From: Saccharospirillum mangrovi
GTDB taxonomy: Bacteria > Pseudomonadota > Gammaproteobacteria > Pseudomonadales > Natronospirillaceae
Direction of reading: 5' to 3'
Assembly: GCF_003367315.1 (NCBI RefSeq)
Contig: NZ_CP031415.1
Span: forward strand, 1,238,001 to 1,302,000
DNA length: 64,000 bases
The position numbers were made by a program, and so were the translations under genes. The notes beneath the pieces were generated by a model. That model had not been told where the DNA came from, ran no database searches, and saw only the letters and a list, made by a program, of their open reading frames with translations. Position 1 is the stretch's first letter; each line of letters opens with the position of its first letter. This document shows, piece after piece, positions 26,573 to 36,201 of the stretch.

Positions 26573-26646
26573 CCTTGTTTCGCATACGGTCCTGAGGCGA
26601 AACAGTGAGCATTAGCTCAAGGGTATGTAATCGGGCCAGCTACCAA

Positions 26647-26722
26647 GGGTCGTTAGCTCAGTTGGTAGAGCAGTTGGCTTTTAACCAATTGGTCGCAGGT
26701 TCGAATCCTGCACGACCCACCA
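26647..26722 (+). tRNA. tRNA-Lys (UUU), copy 2
   Basis: Identical over all 76 bases to the copy 74 bases upstream, with encoded CCA. The two are probably co-transcribed, and a rho-independent terminator follows 10 bases later. Confidence 0.98.
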
Positions 26723-26732
26723 TATTTTAGAA

Positions 26733-26757
26733 AAGGAGAGCCCGGCTCTCCTTTTTT
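26733..26757 (+). terminator. Rho-independent terminator after tRNA-Lys pair
   Basis: AAGGAGAGC, loop CCG, GCTCTCCTT forms a 9-bp stem followed by a run of T. It ends the tRNA transcript just before the nadA region. Confidence 0.9.
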
Positions 26758-26873
26758 TATGCATGCCTGTCACCCATTGTGCTGCTGATCAATCACCCCC
26801 ATCTTGCGGACAACTGGGGCTCCGTTGCCATGCGGAGTACAATGGGGCTGTACAAGAGGCCATCGACTGTACC

Positions 26874-27923
26874 ATGACCGATTCTGCTGTTTTGTCTGAC
26901 TTAACCATTAACTTTGAGATCCCCATTGCTGAACGGCAAAGTGCGCTCAGTACGGGCGAAGTTCGGGCGTTGAACAGCGACATCATTGAGTTAATGCGTG
27001 CCAATAAAGCGGTGTTGGTGGCGCATTATTACACCGACCCTTTGGTTCAGGCATTGGCAGAAGAATCCGGCGGTTTCATTGGTGATTCCCTGGAGATGGC
27101 ACGTTATGGTCGCGATGTGGATGCCGATACGGTGATCGTAGCGGGTGTCCGTTTTATGGGTGAGACCGCCAAGATTTTGAGCCCGAACAAGCGGGTATTG
27201 ATGCCAACGTTGGAAGCTACCTGCTCACTTGATTTGGGCTGTCCGCCAGACGAATTTTCGGCGTTTTGTGATCAGCACCCTGATCGCACGGTTGTGGTTT
27301 ATGCCAATACATCGGCGGCTGTCAAAGCACGGGCGGACTGGGTGGTAACGTCGAGCATTGCGCTGGACGTTGTCGATTATCTGGATCGTCAAGGTGAAAA
27401 AATTCTTTGGGCGCCAGACCAGCACCTGGGCCGGTACATTCAGCGCGAAACCGGTGCCGATATGTTGCTGTGGAACGGCTCATGTATTGTTCATGAAGAA
27501 TTCCGCGCCAAAGGTCTGCAGGACTTAAAGGCGTTGTATCCCGAAGCCGCCATTCTGGTTCATCCTGAATCGCCTGAAGCCGTTGTTGAAATGGCGGATG
27601 TTGTGGGGTCAACAACCCAGCTGTTGAATGCCTCAGAAAAACTGCCTAACCAGCAGTTTATCGTTGCAACGGACCGCGGCATTTTTTACAAAATGCAGCA
27701 ACGTTCGCCACAGAAAACGTTTATTGAAGCGCCCACGGCAGGTCAGGGTGGCAACTGCCGGTCCTGTGCGCATTGTCCTTGGATGGCAATGAACGATCTG
27801 GAGCGCATTAAATCGGTGTTGCTTAATCCAACTGAAGAAATCGAGGTCGCTGCCAACTTGATTGACCGCGCCCGTTTGCCGTTGGATCGCATGTTGAATT
27901 TCGCCGCACAACGCACGGCCTGA
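26874..27923 (+). CDS. nadA: Quinolinate synthase NadA
   Basis: A 349-residue 4Fe-4S enzyme that condenses iminoaspartate with dihydroxyacetone phosphate in NAD synthesis. Cluster cysteines are visible in [22 protein letters not shown] and [14 protein letters not shown]. The substrate-binding start is [14 protein letters not shown]. The open frame reaches back to 26763, but that extension (37 residues, cysteine-rich, no family match) overlaps the tRNA terminator region. ATG at 26874 gives the normal length, although its ribosome-binding site is weak. Confidence 0.94.
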   Translation: MTDSAVLSDLTINFEIPIAERQSALSTGEVRALNSDIIELMRANKAVLVAHYYTDPLVQALAEESGGFIGDSLEMARYGRDVDADTVIVAGVRFMGETAKILSPNKRVLMPTLEATCSLDLGCPPDEFSAFCDQHPDRTVVVYANTSAAVKARADWVVTSSIALDVVDYLDRQGEKILWAPDQHLGRYIQRETGADMLLWNGSCIVHEEFRAKGLQDLKALYPEAAILVHPESPEAVVEMADVVGSTTQLLNASEKLPNQQFIVATDRGIFYKMQQRSPQKTFIEAPTAGQGGNCRSCAHCPWMAMNDLERIKSVLLNPTEEIEVAANLIDRARLPLDRMLNFAAQRTA

Positions 27924-27925
27924 AG

Positions 27926-29302
27926 TCAGCTCGGTAACAGATTGCGTTGACGTTCGAACATTGTCAGCTGTTGCCGTAAACGGGCCAACTGGCTGGTGTT
28001 GGCCGGCTGTTCGATGGCCTGGCGCAACAGATTGATCGCCGCACTTTCTTCGCCGCTGTACCACAGCCAGGCCGCTCGGGCTTCGGTTTCCCGTTCTGGT
28101 TGGCACCGCGCGGCCAGTTGTTGAGACAGCTCCAACACCTCTAAATAGACATCTTCCACGTTATCCAGATAAGCGCGTGCTTGCCGGCACGCGCCGGTAT
28201 CTTCTTGCTTGCTCATCCACTGCGCTTGCCAAAACCAACCCGGATCAAAATCGGGGAATAACTGGGTCAAGTTGGCCAGTTGCGCCGAAACCTGAGTGGG
28301 GTTGAACTGGTCTTTCTGATGCAGAATCCAGCCCAACATCAAATCCGGATCGGCCTGTTGCAGCAGTTCATCCGGTAGCACCGATCCGTTGGGTTTCGCC
28401 AATAACAACGCTCGATAGCGTGCCGGCCAGGGAGCAAAATTGTCGTTGGGTCGATGGGCGCGATTCAGGTGCCAGCGCACAACGTCATAGTTATGGTCCG
28501 GTTGGTCAGCTGGATTGGTGTTTTCGTCCAGATCGTCGAGACGTGCGACCCGGCTGGCAGGTAGTGGGTGTGATTGCCAGTAATCGGAGGCAGACGTCTG
28601 GTAGGCAATCTGCTGTTGCATGCGGCGGAAAACCTGAGCGCCGGCGTGAGCGTCGTAACCGATTTCTGCCAGGGTCCGGCTCGACAGATCGTCGGCTTCA
28701 GATTCCATGGTCCGGCTAAACGCCAAACTTTGTTGGATAGCACTGGCTTGTGCCCCCGTGAAAGTTGCTGCACCCAGTTCCGAATTGCTGGTCATCAAAG
28801 CGATGCCCAGCAAAGCGCCGCTGATGGCTAACCAGCTTTGTTGACGGCTGGCATCTTGCAGTCGGCTGAAATGACGCAATTTGAGGTGCGCCAATTCGTG
28901 GCCCATCACCGAAACGAATTCAGCTTCTGTTTCAGCGGTTCGCCAAAGCCCCAGGTTGAAGCCCATGACGTTGCCGGGCAGCGCAAAGGCGTTGAAGCGA
29001 CTGTCGTCGATGGTGAGCGTGGTTAATTCATAGAGTGGAATGTTGGAAGCCTGGCGTAAACGCTCGGCGCGCTCATGCAGCCAGTACTCGACCCAGACAT
29101 CATTGATGACCAGTCCCTGGCGCTGTAATCTTCGCTGCAAATAACCCGCAACAGCCGCTTCTTGATCGCGAGTCCAGCCCAGTGATTGATCGCCAAAGGT
29201 TTCGGCGTTAAGCGAGCTCGTACTGGTACTGGCCAGGGTCAACGCCAAACCGGTAATAATGGCGGAACAACGATGTATCAATTGGCCTTTGCAAAATCGC
29301 AC
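27926..29302 (-). CDS. bepA: M48-family periplasmic metalloprotease/chaperone, BepA-like
   Basis: A 458-residue exported protein. The N-terminal signal (about residues 1-33, ending SSLNA) precedes an M48 zinc protease domain with VMGHELAHLKLRHFS, where the HExxH histidines bind zinc, and a downstream ESEADDLSSRTLA that supplies the third ligand. A helical TPR-like C-terminal half follows. BepA (YfgC) assists assembly or degradation of outer-membrane proteins such as LptD. The gene is convergent with nadA, with only 2 bases between stops. Confidence 0.88.
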   Translation of the reverse strand: MRFCKGQLIHRCSAIITGLALTLASTSTSSLNAETFGDQSLGWTRDQEAAVAGYLQRRLQRQGLVINDVWVEYWLHERAERLRQASNIPLYELTTLTIDDSRFNAFALPGNVMGFNLGLWRTAETEAEFVSVMGHELAHLKLRHFSRLQDASRQQSWLAISGALLGIALMTSNSELGAATFTGAQASAIQQSLAFSRTMESEADDLSSRTLAEIGYDAHAGAQVFRRMQQQIAYQTSASDYWQSHPLPASRVARLDDLDENTNPADQPDHNYDVVRWHLNRAHRPNDNFAPWPARYRALLLAKPNGSVLPDELLQQADPDLMLGWILHQKDQFNPTQVSAQLANLTQLFPDFDPGWFWQAQWMSKQEDTGACRQARAYLDNVEDVYLEVLELSQQLAARCQPERETEARAAWLWYSGEESAAINLLRQAIEQPANTSQLARLRQQLTMFERQRNLLPS

Positions 29303-29376
29303 AGCGACTCCATAGAGCGACGTTGAGTGCGCCTATCATAAGGGCGTAACCTGCAGCTGGCACCAGGAGGGTGTAA

Positions 29377-29625
29377 TTGAGTTGTAAAACCAAAGCGACA
29401 TACTGCCTGGATGTGCGAGGTTTGCGCTGCCCTTTGCCGCTGCTGCGAACCAAGCAACAATTATTGAAAATGGATCCGGGTGCTGTGTTGGAAGTCTGGG
29501 CAACAGACGCCGGTTCCTGGCGTGACATTCCGGCTTATCTGGCCATCAGTGAGCATCGTTTGCTGGAGCAGCACGAGACCGTTGACGGCGAATACCATTA
29601 TTGCATCGAACGAGGAGTCGACTGA
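29377..29625 (+). CDS. TusA/SirA-family sulfur carrier (CPLP variant)
   Basis: An 82-residue protein of the TusA family with the active-site motif LRCPLPLL in the usual N-terminal position (about residue 18). Family members carry persulfide on this cysteine for tRNA thiolation or other sulfur transfer. Translation begins at TTG 29377, supported by AGGAGG ending 6 bases upstream. The next gene, a permease, starts one base after its stop. A second family member (CPEP motif) lies at 45203 and is the better candidate for tusA itself. Confidence 0.85.
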   Translation: MSCKTKATYCLDVRGLRCPLPLLRTKQQLLKMDPGAVLEVWATDAGSWRDIPAYLAISEHRLLEQHETVDGEYHYCIERGVD

Positions 29626-29626
29626 C

Positions 29627-30736
29627 TTGAAGCTGTATCGGGTTATACAAGGATTTTTCCAGCGTTATTTCTCCGACGAAGAAGCGGTCATTCTCTTCAT
29701 TCTTTTGGTGTTATTCGGGCTGGTGGTGTATGCCTTGGGGCAAGTACTGGCACCGGTTTTTACCGCCGTCATTCTGGCATATTTGCTGTCGCCTATTGTC
29801 GATCGTCTCAACAACATGCGCGTGCCGCATATTTTATCGGTCAGTCTGGTTTGCCTGTTGTTTTTCGGTTTATTGGTCCTTGCGATGTTGATCATCGTGC
29901 CGTCGCTGGTCCGACAGGTCACCAGTTTAGTAACCGAGTTGCCGTCAATGCTGCGCTTGTTTCAGGATCAGATTCAATCTTTGCCGGAGCGTTTTCCAGA
30001 ACTGATTTCCAGCGAGCTGGCGCAGCAATGGTTGCGTGGGCTCGACCTCAGAGGCTTTAGCCAGCAATTGTCGACCTGGTTGCCTCGAGTGTTGACGATT
30101 TCTCTGAATACATTACCCAATGTGGTGGGTGTTCTGATCTATTTGGTTGTAGTTCCCTTGATGGTGTTTTTCATGCTCAAGGACCGTACGACTTTGTGGA
30201 ACGGCGTTAAGTCTCGACTGCCAGCCCGGCGTGGATTGATAAACCAGATTGCGTTGGAAATGAATCAACAGATTGCCAACTACCTGCGTGGCAAAGCCAT
30301 CGAAATTTTAATCGTTGGTTTGGTGGCGTTCGTGACGTTTGAATTGTTTGGCCTGCAATATTCAGCGCTGTTGGGAACCCTGGTTGGTTTGTCGGTCCTG
30401 ATTCCATACATAGGCGCGACGGTTGTCACCTTGCCGGTTTTTCTAATCGGTGCATTTCAGTGGGGCTTTACCAACGAATTGTATTACGTGATGTTGGCGT
30501 ATCTGATCATTCAGATGCTTGATGGCAACGTGTTAGTACCGCTACTGTTTTCTGAGGCGGTTAACCTGAACCCGGTTTCCATCATTATTGCCGTCTTGCT
30601 ATTTGGCGGATTGTGGGGCTTCTGGGGTGTCTTTTTCGCCATACCACTGGCGACTTTCGTCAAGGCGATATTTAACGCCTGGCCGCAACACCCCACTGGC
30701 CCCGAGCCAGAGACGGAATCCTCCACGGAATCTTAA
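29627..30736 (+). CDS. AI-2E/PerM-family membrane permease
   Basis: A 369-residue protein with about eight helices in the pattern of the AI-2E transporter family (PF01594-type; PerM, YdiK, TqsA). There are paired N-terminal helices, a periplasmic or cytosolic amphipathic domain (about residues 90-150), and a conserved helix pair containing GLSVLIPYIGATVVTLPVF. Start is TTG at 29627 with GAGGAG 9 bases upstream. The frame is open further 5' within the TusA-like gene, but that part lacks the family start. Substrate unknown. It is convergent with bcp, overlapping by 4 bases. Confidence 0.85.
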   Translation: MKLYRVIQGFFQRYFSDEEAVILFILLVLFGLVVYALGQVLAPVFTAVILAYLLSPIVDRLNNMRVPHILSVSLVCLLFFGLLVLAMLIIVPSLVRQVTSLVTELPSMLRLFQDQIQSLPERFPELISSELAQQWLRGLDLRGFSQQLSTWLPRVLTISLNTLPNVVGVLIYLVVVPLMVFFMLKDRTTLWNGVKSRLPARRGLINQIALEMNQQIANYLRGKAIEILIVGLVAFVTFELFGLQYSALLGTLVGLSVLIPYIGATVVTLPVFLIGAFQWGFTNELYYVMLAYLIIQMLDGNVLVPLLFSEAVNLNPVSIIIAVLLFGGLWGFWGVFFAIPLATFVKAIFNAWPQHPTGPEPETESSTES

Positions 30737-31218
30737 CCGGTGCGGCGTGAGTCCTGACCTGTGTTCAGTTCGTCCAACAGACGATGCACGTGTTCACGGG
30801 CGTCGACATCACGCCAGGCCCGGATCAATTGCCCGTCTTCGTCGATCAGGAAAGTGGATCGAACCAGGCTGTGAATCTGCCGGCCGAACATTTCCTTTTC
30901 GCGCAGAACGCCAAACATTCGACACAGCGCTTCGTTGCTGTCGGAGATCAATTCAAAGGGCAGGCTTTGCGCCCGTTTGAATTCTTCCTGGCTTTCCAAG
31001 TCATCGCGGCTGACTCCAAACACCAGAATGCCCTGACGGCGGAAACGCTGATAATTGGCACCAAAGTTTTGAGTTTCGATGGTGCAGGCGGGGGTGTGGT
31101 TCTTGGGGTAGAAATACAGCAACACCTTATAACCGCGTAAGGCGCGCAAATGGACGTTCTTGTTGTTTGTCGCAGGTACGACAAAATCGGGCACGACGTG
31201 TCCCACTTCGAGCTTCAT
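30733..31218 (-). CDS. bcp: Thioredoxin-dependent peroxiredoxin, Bcp/PrxQ type
   Basis: A 161-residue peroxiredoxin. The peroxidatic cysteine is in YPKNHTPACTIET, where Bcp usually has TPGCT. The cysteine five residues later that E. coli Bcp has is absent (TIETQ). A different cysteine in NEALCRMFGVL may be the resolving one, as described for some PrxQ proteins. It reduces peroxides using thioredoxin. GGAGG precedes the ATG at 31218. It is divergent from dapA; gcvR, often between them, is absent. Confidence 0.92.
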   Translation of the reverse strand: MKLEVGHVVPDFVVPATNNKNVHLRALRGYKVLLYFYPKNHTPACTIETQNFGANYQRFRRQGILVFGVSRDDLESQEEFKRAQSLPFELISDSNEALCRMFGVLREKEMFGRQIHSLVRSTFLIDEDGQLIRAWRDVDAREHVHRLLDELNTGQDSRRTG

Positions 31219-31426
31219 GGTATTACCTCCCTGAATCCCTCCAGAGTTGAATGGTTCAGTATGGTCGATATTTGACCAAACGCCAGTGGCCCAGCCTTGT
31301 GTCCAGACAAGGCGGCCAGTACCATTGCCGCGACAACCAGCTCGCCCGTCGGGCGTCCTATTTCGACGATTTCATCGTTCCGAACCACCCATCCTATCCA
31401 GGGAACAGCGGGGAGACGCGTAATTC

Positions 31427-32302
31427 ATGATCACTGGCAGTATTGTGGCCTTGGTGACACCCATGCAGGCAGACGGTTCCGTCTCCTGGGAGCATCTTGA
31501 GCAGCTGATCGAGTTCCATATTGACAATGGCACAGCGGCCATCGTTGCCGTTGGCACGACTGGCGAATCCTCGACGCTGGACATGAAGGAACACGAGGAA
31601 GTGATCCGTTTTACCGTTGATAAATGCGCCGGCCGTATTCCCGTCATTGCCGGCACCGGTGGTAATTCGACCCGTGAAGCCATGCACTTGACGCGTGTTG
31701 CTCAGGCTGCTGGTGTCGACGCCTGTTTGCTGGTGACTCCTTATTACAACAAACCGACTCAGGAAGGTCTGTATCAGCATTACCGGACCATCGCGGAAAA
31801 CGTCGATGTGCCACAGATTCTCTATAACGTTCCCGGCCGCACCGCTTGCGACATGCAACCGGAAACGACGCTGCGACTGGCTGAAATCCGCAACATCATT
31901 GGCATCAAAGAAGCGACCGGGAATCTGGATCGTGCCCGTTTTTTGATTGAAAACGCGCCCAAAGATTTCGCCATTTACAGCGGCGATGACGTCACCGCTA
32001 TGGAACTGATGTTGCTCGGTGGTCACGGCGATATTTCCGTGACGGCCAACGTCTCCCCCAAAGCTATGTCCAGCTTGTGTGCCGCCGCCATGGCGGGTGA
32101 TCGCGAATTGGCGACGCGCCTGAACGATCTGCTGATGCCGTTGCATACCCAGTTGTTTGTTGAATCCAATCCCATCCCGGTTAAGTGGGCACTGCACACC
32201 ATGGGGCTGATCCCCGAAGGCATGCGTTTGCCGCTGACCTGGCTGTCACAAGCGCATCATGAAACCGTTCGCCAAGCGTTGATGGAAGCAGGTGTTATTT
32301 AA
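31427..32302 (+). CDS. dapA: 4-hydroxy-tetrahydrodipicolinate synthase DapA
   Basis: A 291-residue aldolase-fold enzyme of lysine and diaminopimelate synthesis. Visible features are the start [22 protein letters not shown], the tyrosine region [17 protein letters not shown] and the Schiff-base lysine in [11 protein letters not shown]. It joins pyruvate and aspartate semialdehyde. It overlaps bamC by 11 bases if the first GTG of that gene is used, so the two are coupled, as in E. coli dapA-bamC. Confidence 0.97.
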   Translation: MITGSIVALVTPMQADGSVSWEHLEQLIEFHIDNGTAAIVAVGTTGESSTLDMKEHEEVIRFTVDKCAGRIPVIAGTGGNSTREAMHLTRVAQAAGVDACLLVTPYYNKPTQEGLYQHYRTIAENVDVPQILYNVPGRTACDMQPETTLRLAEIRNIIGIKEATGNLDRARFLIENAPKDFAIYSGDDVTAMELMLLGGHGDISVTANVSPKAMSSLCAAAMAGDRELATRLNDLLMPLHTQLFVESNPIPVKWALHTMGLIPEGMRLPLTWLSQAHHETVRQALMEAGVI

Positions 32303-32888
32303 GGTGTCTAAGTACTCTTTTATTTTTGTCGCGGTGTTGGTGCTGGCAGGTTGTGGTAGCCGTACGGTCAACGTCAGTTATCAACCTCCAGGTAACGCCA
32401 TGCCCGGTGACTGGTTTCCGGTACCAACAGAGACAGAACGCACGGTGACCGATGGTGAGCGCACCGTGGAACGTCCGCCGCTGGTATTGGCGGATTCCAA
32501 AACCATCAACGACAGTGAATCGCCATTAAGCGTGACCGAAACCACCGACAGCTTCGGCAACGTCAGCCTGGCGGTGAATCGCGGCGCCAGCTTGACCTGG
32601 GAATTGCTCGATAGCAGCGTAACCCGTCTGGGCTGGCCGGTGTCCGATCGCAACCGTTCGGAATATCGGCTGCAATTACGCGATGCCGATGTCGCCGCGT
32701 CCAACGGTATTTTTGCCCGCATGGGTCGCCTGTTTGATGACGAGCACCAGCCGGTACATCTGATCCTGGTGCCGCGTATCGATCAGACCACCATTTCCGC
32801 TGAATTCGAAGATGGCACAGTGCTGCCGCAGGAAGACAACCAGCGGTTAATGGCGCAGCTTCGGGAACAGATGCGCCAAGGAGGCTGA
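32292..32888 (+). CDS. bamC: Outer-membrane assembly lipoprotein BamC (short form)
   Basis: A 198-residue lipoprotein with signal peptide ending in the lipobox LAGC. An extended region ([20 protein letters not shown]) is followed by a single helix-grip-like domain ([20 protein letters not shown] onward). E. coli BamC has 344 residues and two such domains, so the second is missing. Identity rests on position between dapA and purC as well as sequence. GTG at 32292 or GTG at 32304 are both possible starts; neither has a clear ribosome-binding site advantage. Confidence 0.75.
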   Translation: MLFKVSKYSFIFVAVLVLAGCGSRTVNVSYQPPGNAMPGDWFPVPTETERTVTDGERTVERPPLVLADSKTINDSESPLSVTETTDSFGNVSLAVNRGASLTWELLDSSVTRLGWPVSDRNRSEYRLQLRDADVAASNGIFARMGRLFDDEHQPVHLILVPRIDQTTISAEFEDGTVLPQEDNQRLMAQLREQMRQGG

Positions 32889-32889
32889 G

Positions 32890-33654
32890 GTGCGCTTCAC
32901 CTCCCTGGGCAGTGGCAGCAAGGGCAATGCAACACTGATTGAGTCGGGCGAAACGCGCCTGTTGATCGATTGCGGTTTTGGCCTGCGCGATGTCGAAGAA
33001 CGACTGCATCGTCGCGGCGTCGCACCGGAATCACTGACGGCCATACTGGTGACTCACGAGCATGGCGATCACCTCAAAGGCGCGCCCATGTTGGCGAATC
33101 GCTATCGTCTGCCGCTTTACACCACACCGGGTACGGCGCGTTCATTCAAAACGCCGGTGCCGACTTATCAAGCCATCAATGTTCATCAGTCGTTTCGTTT
33201 GGGCGACATCGACGTCGAGCCGGTAACGGTGCCTCACGATGCGCGTGAACCCAGTCAGTTTGTATTTCAGGCCGGCAACTATCGTCTGGGTTTGTTGACT
33301 GACCTGGGCAGCGTTACATCGCTGGTGCGAGAACGTTATCGGCAGTGCCAGGCGTTATTGTTGGAGTGCAATCACGATCCGCGCATGCTGGCCGAAGGGC
33401 CGTACCCGCCCAGTTTGAAACGACGTGTTGGCGGCGATTGGGGCCATCTGAGCAATCAACAGGCCGCCGATTTGCTGGCCAGTCTTGATTTGTCGGTGTT
33501 GCGACATTTGATGATTTCGCACATCAGTGAAAAAAATAACCATCCGGATCTGGCTCGGGCAGCGCTCGATCCAGTCCTGGCTGGCGCCACAGCCGTCGTC
33601 CAAACGCTCAGCCAGGACGATGGTTGTGACTGGATCAATCTGGAAACCGTTTAA
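32890..33654 (+). CDS. Metallo-beta-lactamase-fold hydrolase (YycJ/WalJ-like)
   Basis: A 254-residue MBL-fold protein. [19 protein letters not shown] is the family start, and [10 protein letters not shown] holds the zinc-binding HxHxDH. Further histidines ([20 protein letters not shown]) complete the site. Relatives such as YycJ have 5'-3' exonuclease activity on DNA ends. Start GTG at 32890 lies one base after the bamC stop, so it is part of a dapA-bamC-MBL-purC operon. Confidence 0.85.
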   Translation: MRFTSLGSGSKGNATLIESGETRLLIDCGFGLRDVEERLHRRGVAPESLTAILVTHEHGDHLKGAPMLANRYRLPLYTTPGTARSFKTPVPTYQAINVHQSFRLGDIDVEPVTVPHDAREPSQFVFQAGNYRLGLLTDLGSVTSLVRERYRQCQALLLECNHDPRMLAEGPYPPSLKRRVGGDWGHLSNQQAADLLASLDLSVLRHLMISHISEKNNHPDLARAALDPVLAGATAVVQTLSQDDGCDWINLETV

Positions 33655-33670
33655 CCACGAGGCCAAACCC

Positions 33671-34384
33671 ATGAACAAAACGGGTGTGTTGTACGCCGGC
33701 AAGGCGAAAACTGTCCATACCACTGAAGACCCGGAATTGCTGGTACTGGAATTCCGTAACGACACCTCGGCGTTTGACGGTGAAAAAATCGAACAGCTGG
33801 AACGCAAAGGCCAGGTCAATAATGAATTCAACGCCTTCATCATGCAGGCGCTGCAACAGGCGGGCATCAACACCCACTTTGTAAAAGCGTTGTCGCCGAC
33901 TGAATCGCTGGTCCGAAACATGAAAATGATTCCGGTGGAATGCGTGGTGCGTAACCGAGCTGCCGGCAGTCTGGTGCGTCGTTTGGGCGTAGCCGAAGGT
34001 GAAATTCTGGACCCACCGGTGTTTGAATTTTTCCTCAAAGACGATGCTCGCCACGACCCCATGATCAACGAATCGCACATCGCCACCTTTGGTTGGGCGA
34101 CCGCAGCGGAAGTGACGCGGATGAAAGAGTTGACCCTGGCAGTGAATGCCGTACTGAAAAAACTGTTCGCAGACGGCGGTTTATTGTTGGTCGATTACAA
34201 ATTGGAATTCGGTCGGTTCAACGGCGAAATTTTGTTGGGCGATGAGTTTTCGCCTGACGGTTGCCGTCTGTGGGATGCGCAAACGCTGGAGAAAATGGAT
34301 AAGGATCGTTTTCGCCAGGACCTGGGTCACGTTATTGAAAGCTACGAGGAAGTTGGCCGTCGCATTGGCGTGCAATTCAGCTAA
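33671..34384 (+). CDS. purC: SAICAR synthase PurC
   Basis: A 237-residue enzyme, the same length as in E. coli, which adds aspartate to CAIR in purine synthesis. Typical segments are [12 protein letters not shown] (phosphate binding), [20 protein letters not shown], and [10 protein letters not shown] with the metal-binding region [18 protein letters not shown]. The frame is open well upstream within the MBL gene, but ATG at 33671 gives the family start. It ends the dapA-bamC-purC block. Confidence 0.97.
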   Translation: MNKTGVLYAGKAKTVHTTEDPELLVLEFRNDTSAFDGEKIEQLERKGQVNNEFNAFIMQALQQAGINTHFVKALSPTESLVRNMKMIPVECVVRNRAAGSLVRRLGVAEGEILDPPVFEFFLKDDARHDPMINESHIATFGWATAAEVTRMKELTLAVNAVLKKLFADGGLLLVDYKLEFGRFNGEILLGDEFSPDGCRLWDAQTLEKMDKDRFRQDLGHVIESYEEVGRRIGVQFS

Positions 34385-34439
34385 CAGACTCTACACTTAA
34401 GCGACTGAATTTCTACAGCCGTAACAAAGGGGACGTTCT

Positions 34440-35258
34440 ATGAAAATCTGGATAGCCGCCGCTACCGCTACCTTGGCAGCACCCATGGCATGGTCAGCAC
34501 CGCTGATCGATCTGACTGGCAGTGTCGGGTACAGCTTTAACAGCTTAAACGAAGGCACTTTGGCGAATAATTCGATTGATCTGAAAGGCAGTAACGCGAC
34601 AACTGAACCTGTTGGTCTTAAACAGGAAGCGGAAAACGGTCTGTATGCCTATGCAAAAATCGGTTTGCCTGTACTGCCAGACATCGGTTTGAAATACGAA
34701 AGTTTGGTGAGCTCGGGTACTAACGAGTTGCTAACTACCATATCGTATGGTGGTGAATCGGAAACGTTCAGTGACGATGTGGATTCCGAACTGGATATGA
34801 GCTATCTGGATATCTCGTTGACTTATGGCTTTCCGTTGCCTTTGTCCACGGTAGATTTTGGTTTGAACTTTCGGTCAATGATTGGTGGCTTTACCGCCGA
34901 AGCACAAAATGCCGATCAATCTATCGACGCCCCCTTTGAAATTGAAGGCGCTCCGTTGATCGTGCCGATGCTGTATCTGAGCGGTTCTTTTGCCCCGCCG
35001 ATTCCTTCAGCTGACGTTCTGCTTAGTGGCGAACTGAAAACACTTCCGCTGGGCGACACTGGCATTACCGATTGGAATCTGAAAGCAACCTACTTTGCGC
35101 CGCTGCCGACCAACGCCTTGGGTAAACTGGGTGTTGAAGGTGGTTACCGCAATTACAGCCTGAAGATTGGCGATTCCACTTTGGGTGCGGACACCGAAGA
35201 TTTCGTCTCCGACGTGAGTTATTCCGGTTTCTTCCTGGGCGCGACTGTTCAGTTCTAA
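34440..35258 (+). CDS. Outer-membrane beta-barrel protein (TIGR04219-like)
   Basis: A 272-residue exported protein with signal peptide MKIWIAAATATLAAPMAWSA. Alternating hydrophobic strands follow and the C-terminus ends in phenylalanine (FLGATVQF), the mark of outer-membrane barrels. It resembles the TIGR04219 family by its short glycine-rich strands and the P-L-P-D-I-G region (KIGLPVLPDIGLKYESL). Function is unknown. It has its own rho-independent terminator and is separated from purC by 55 bases. Confidence 0.75.
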   Translation: MKIWIAAATATLAAPMAWSAPLIDLTGSVGYSFNSLNEGTLANNSIDLKGSNATTEPVGLKQEAENGLYAYAKIGLPVLPDIGLKYESLVSSGTNELLTTISYGGESETFSDDVDSELDMSYLDISLTYGFPLPLSTVDFGLNFRSMIGGFTAEAQNADQSIDAPFEIEGAPLIVPMLYLSGSFAPPIPSADVLLSGELKTLPLGDTGITDWNLKATYFAPLPTNALGKLGVEGGYRNYSLKIGDSTLGADTEDFVSDVSYSGFFLGATVQF

Positions 35259-35274
35259 TCCGTGAATCAGACCT

Positions 35275-35301
35275 AAAAAGCCTCCATCGGGAGGCTTTTT
35301 T
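35275..35301 (+). terminator. Rho-independent terminator after outer-membrane protein gene
   Basis: AAAAAGCCTCC, loop ATCG, GGAGGCTTTTTT: a perfect stem with an A-run and T-run, 17 bases after the stop. Confidence 0.93.
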
Positions 35302-35401
35302 ATTTCAGGCGCATCCAATTGCAGATTAAGCGTCGTCTTATTCATTGATCGCGCAAGAGCAACTGCAATCGGTTGCGCGGGATTCCCATCAGTATCGAAT
35401 G

Positions 35402-35432
35402 GCCGCCCAGCTTGCTGAGGCGGCATTTTTTT
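35402..35432 (+). terminator. Second plus-strand terminator
   Basis: GCCGCC-CAGC-TT-GCTG-A-GGCGGC forms a 10-bp stem with one bulged A, followed by seven T (35426-35432). It lies about 100 bases after the first terminator, with another hairpin between them (GCGCAA at 35351 with TTGCGC near 35373). It may be a back-up terminator or the end of a small RNA. Confidence 0.75.
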
Positions 35433-35458
35433 GTCCGATATAAACAACGGACGCCGGT

Positions 35459-36082
35459 TTACGGTTGATCCGGCCAGAGTCTTTGAAAACTCCATCGCAA
35501 TTCGTCCGCGAACGACAGCCGCAAGGCGGAAAATTCAGCGCGGTCGGCGTGGTCCGCCAACACGGGCGGCCATTGCAGCAACTGCCACAAACCAAGCATG
35601 GCGGCATAGGCGTGCAATAAGCCACGGCTGCCGTCGCCGGTCTTTAGGCCATAGGTGTTATCCAACCAGGTACCGGTGCTGACCAGAGCATCGGCCAGTT
35701 CCCGTTTGAAGTGCATCAAAGTTGGTTGATCCAGATTTTGCTGCAAGGTGGCGTGTAATTGCGCGGAAAGCGGCATGAAACTGGGTTCGGCCTCGATGTA
35801 GCTCAGGGCGTGGTGGCACAACAACTCCGCCAGTGAGTCGGGTGCAGCGCTCTGCCGCAACTGAGTCAGCAAGCGGTTGAGGTGCTCGCCCAGCAAACCC
35901 AGGAAGATCGCTTCCTTGCTGTCGAAATACAGATAGACCGTGCCTTTAGCGACACCGGCGGCTTCGGCCACCTGGGCTGTTGCCGGCATTTGATAGCCGT
36001 TGTCGACAAAACAATGCGCCGCGGCGTTGAGCAGCGCTTGTCGTCGGGCGGCTTTTTGTTCAGGGGCGCGGGCGCGTTTCAT
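35459..36082 (-). CDS. TetR-family transcriptional regulator
   Basis: A 207-residue regulator. The N-terminal helix-turn-helix is ALLNAAAHCFVDNGYQMPAT followed by VAEAAGVAKGTVYLYFDSKE, a very typical TetR DNA-binding domain. The rest is a helical ligand domain (residues about 65-207) with no recognisable ligand signature. The adjacent nnr gene is divergent. No efflux pump sits next to it, so its target may be itself or a distant operon. Confidence 0.9.
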   Translation of the reverse strand: MKRARAPEQKAARRQALLNAAAHCFVDNGYQMPATAQVAEAAGVAKGTVYLYFDSKEAIFLGLLGEHLNRLLTQLRQSAAPDSLAELLCHHALSYIEAEPSFMPLSAQLHATLQQNLDQPTLMHFKRELADALVSTGTWLDNTYGLKTGDGSRGLLHAYAAMLGLWQLLQWPPVLADHADRAEFSALRLSFADELRWSFQRLWPDQP

Positions 36083-36201
36083 GGGCGGCTCAATGCAGAT
36101 CCGTTTGCATTGTGCCGCAAATGTTTGCGCTTCTCATCCGTCGTGGCGTTTCGGGTTGTCGCTGCGCTAGGCTTGATGCGATTAAACGTCGAGGGTTCGA
36201 G

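Noticed and set aside
26763-26873. N-terminal extension of nadA
   Set aside because: It would add 37 residues without family match, starts inside the terminator region and exceeds normal NadA length.
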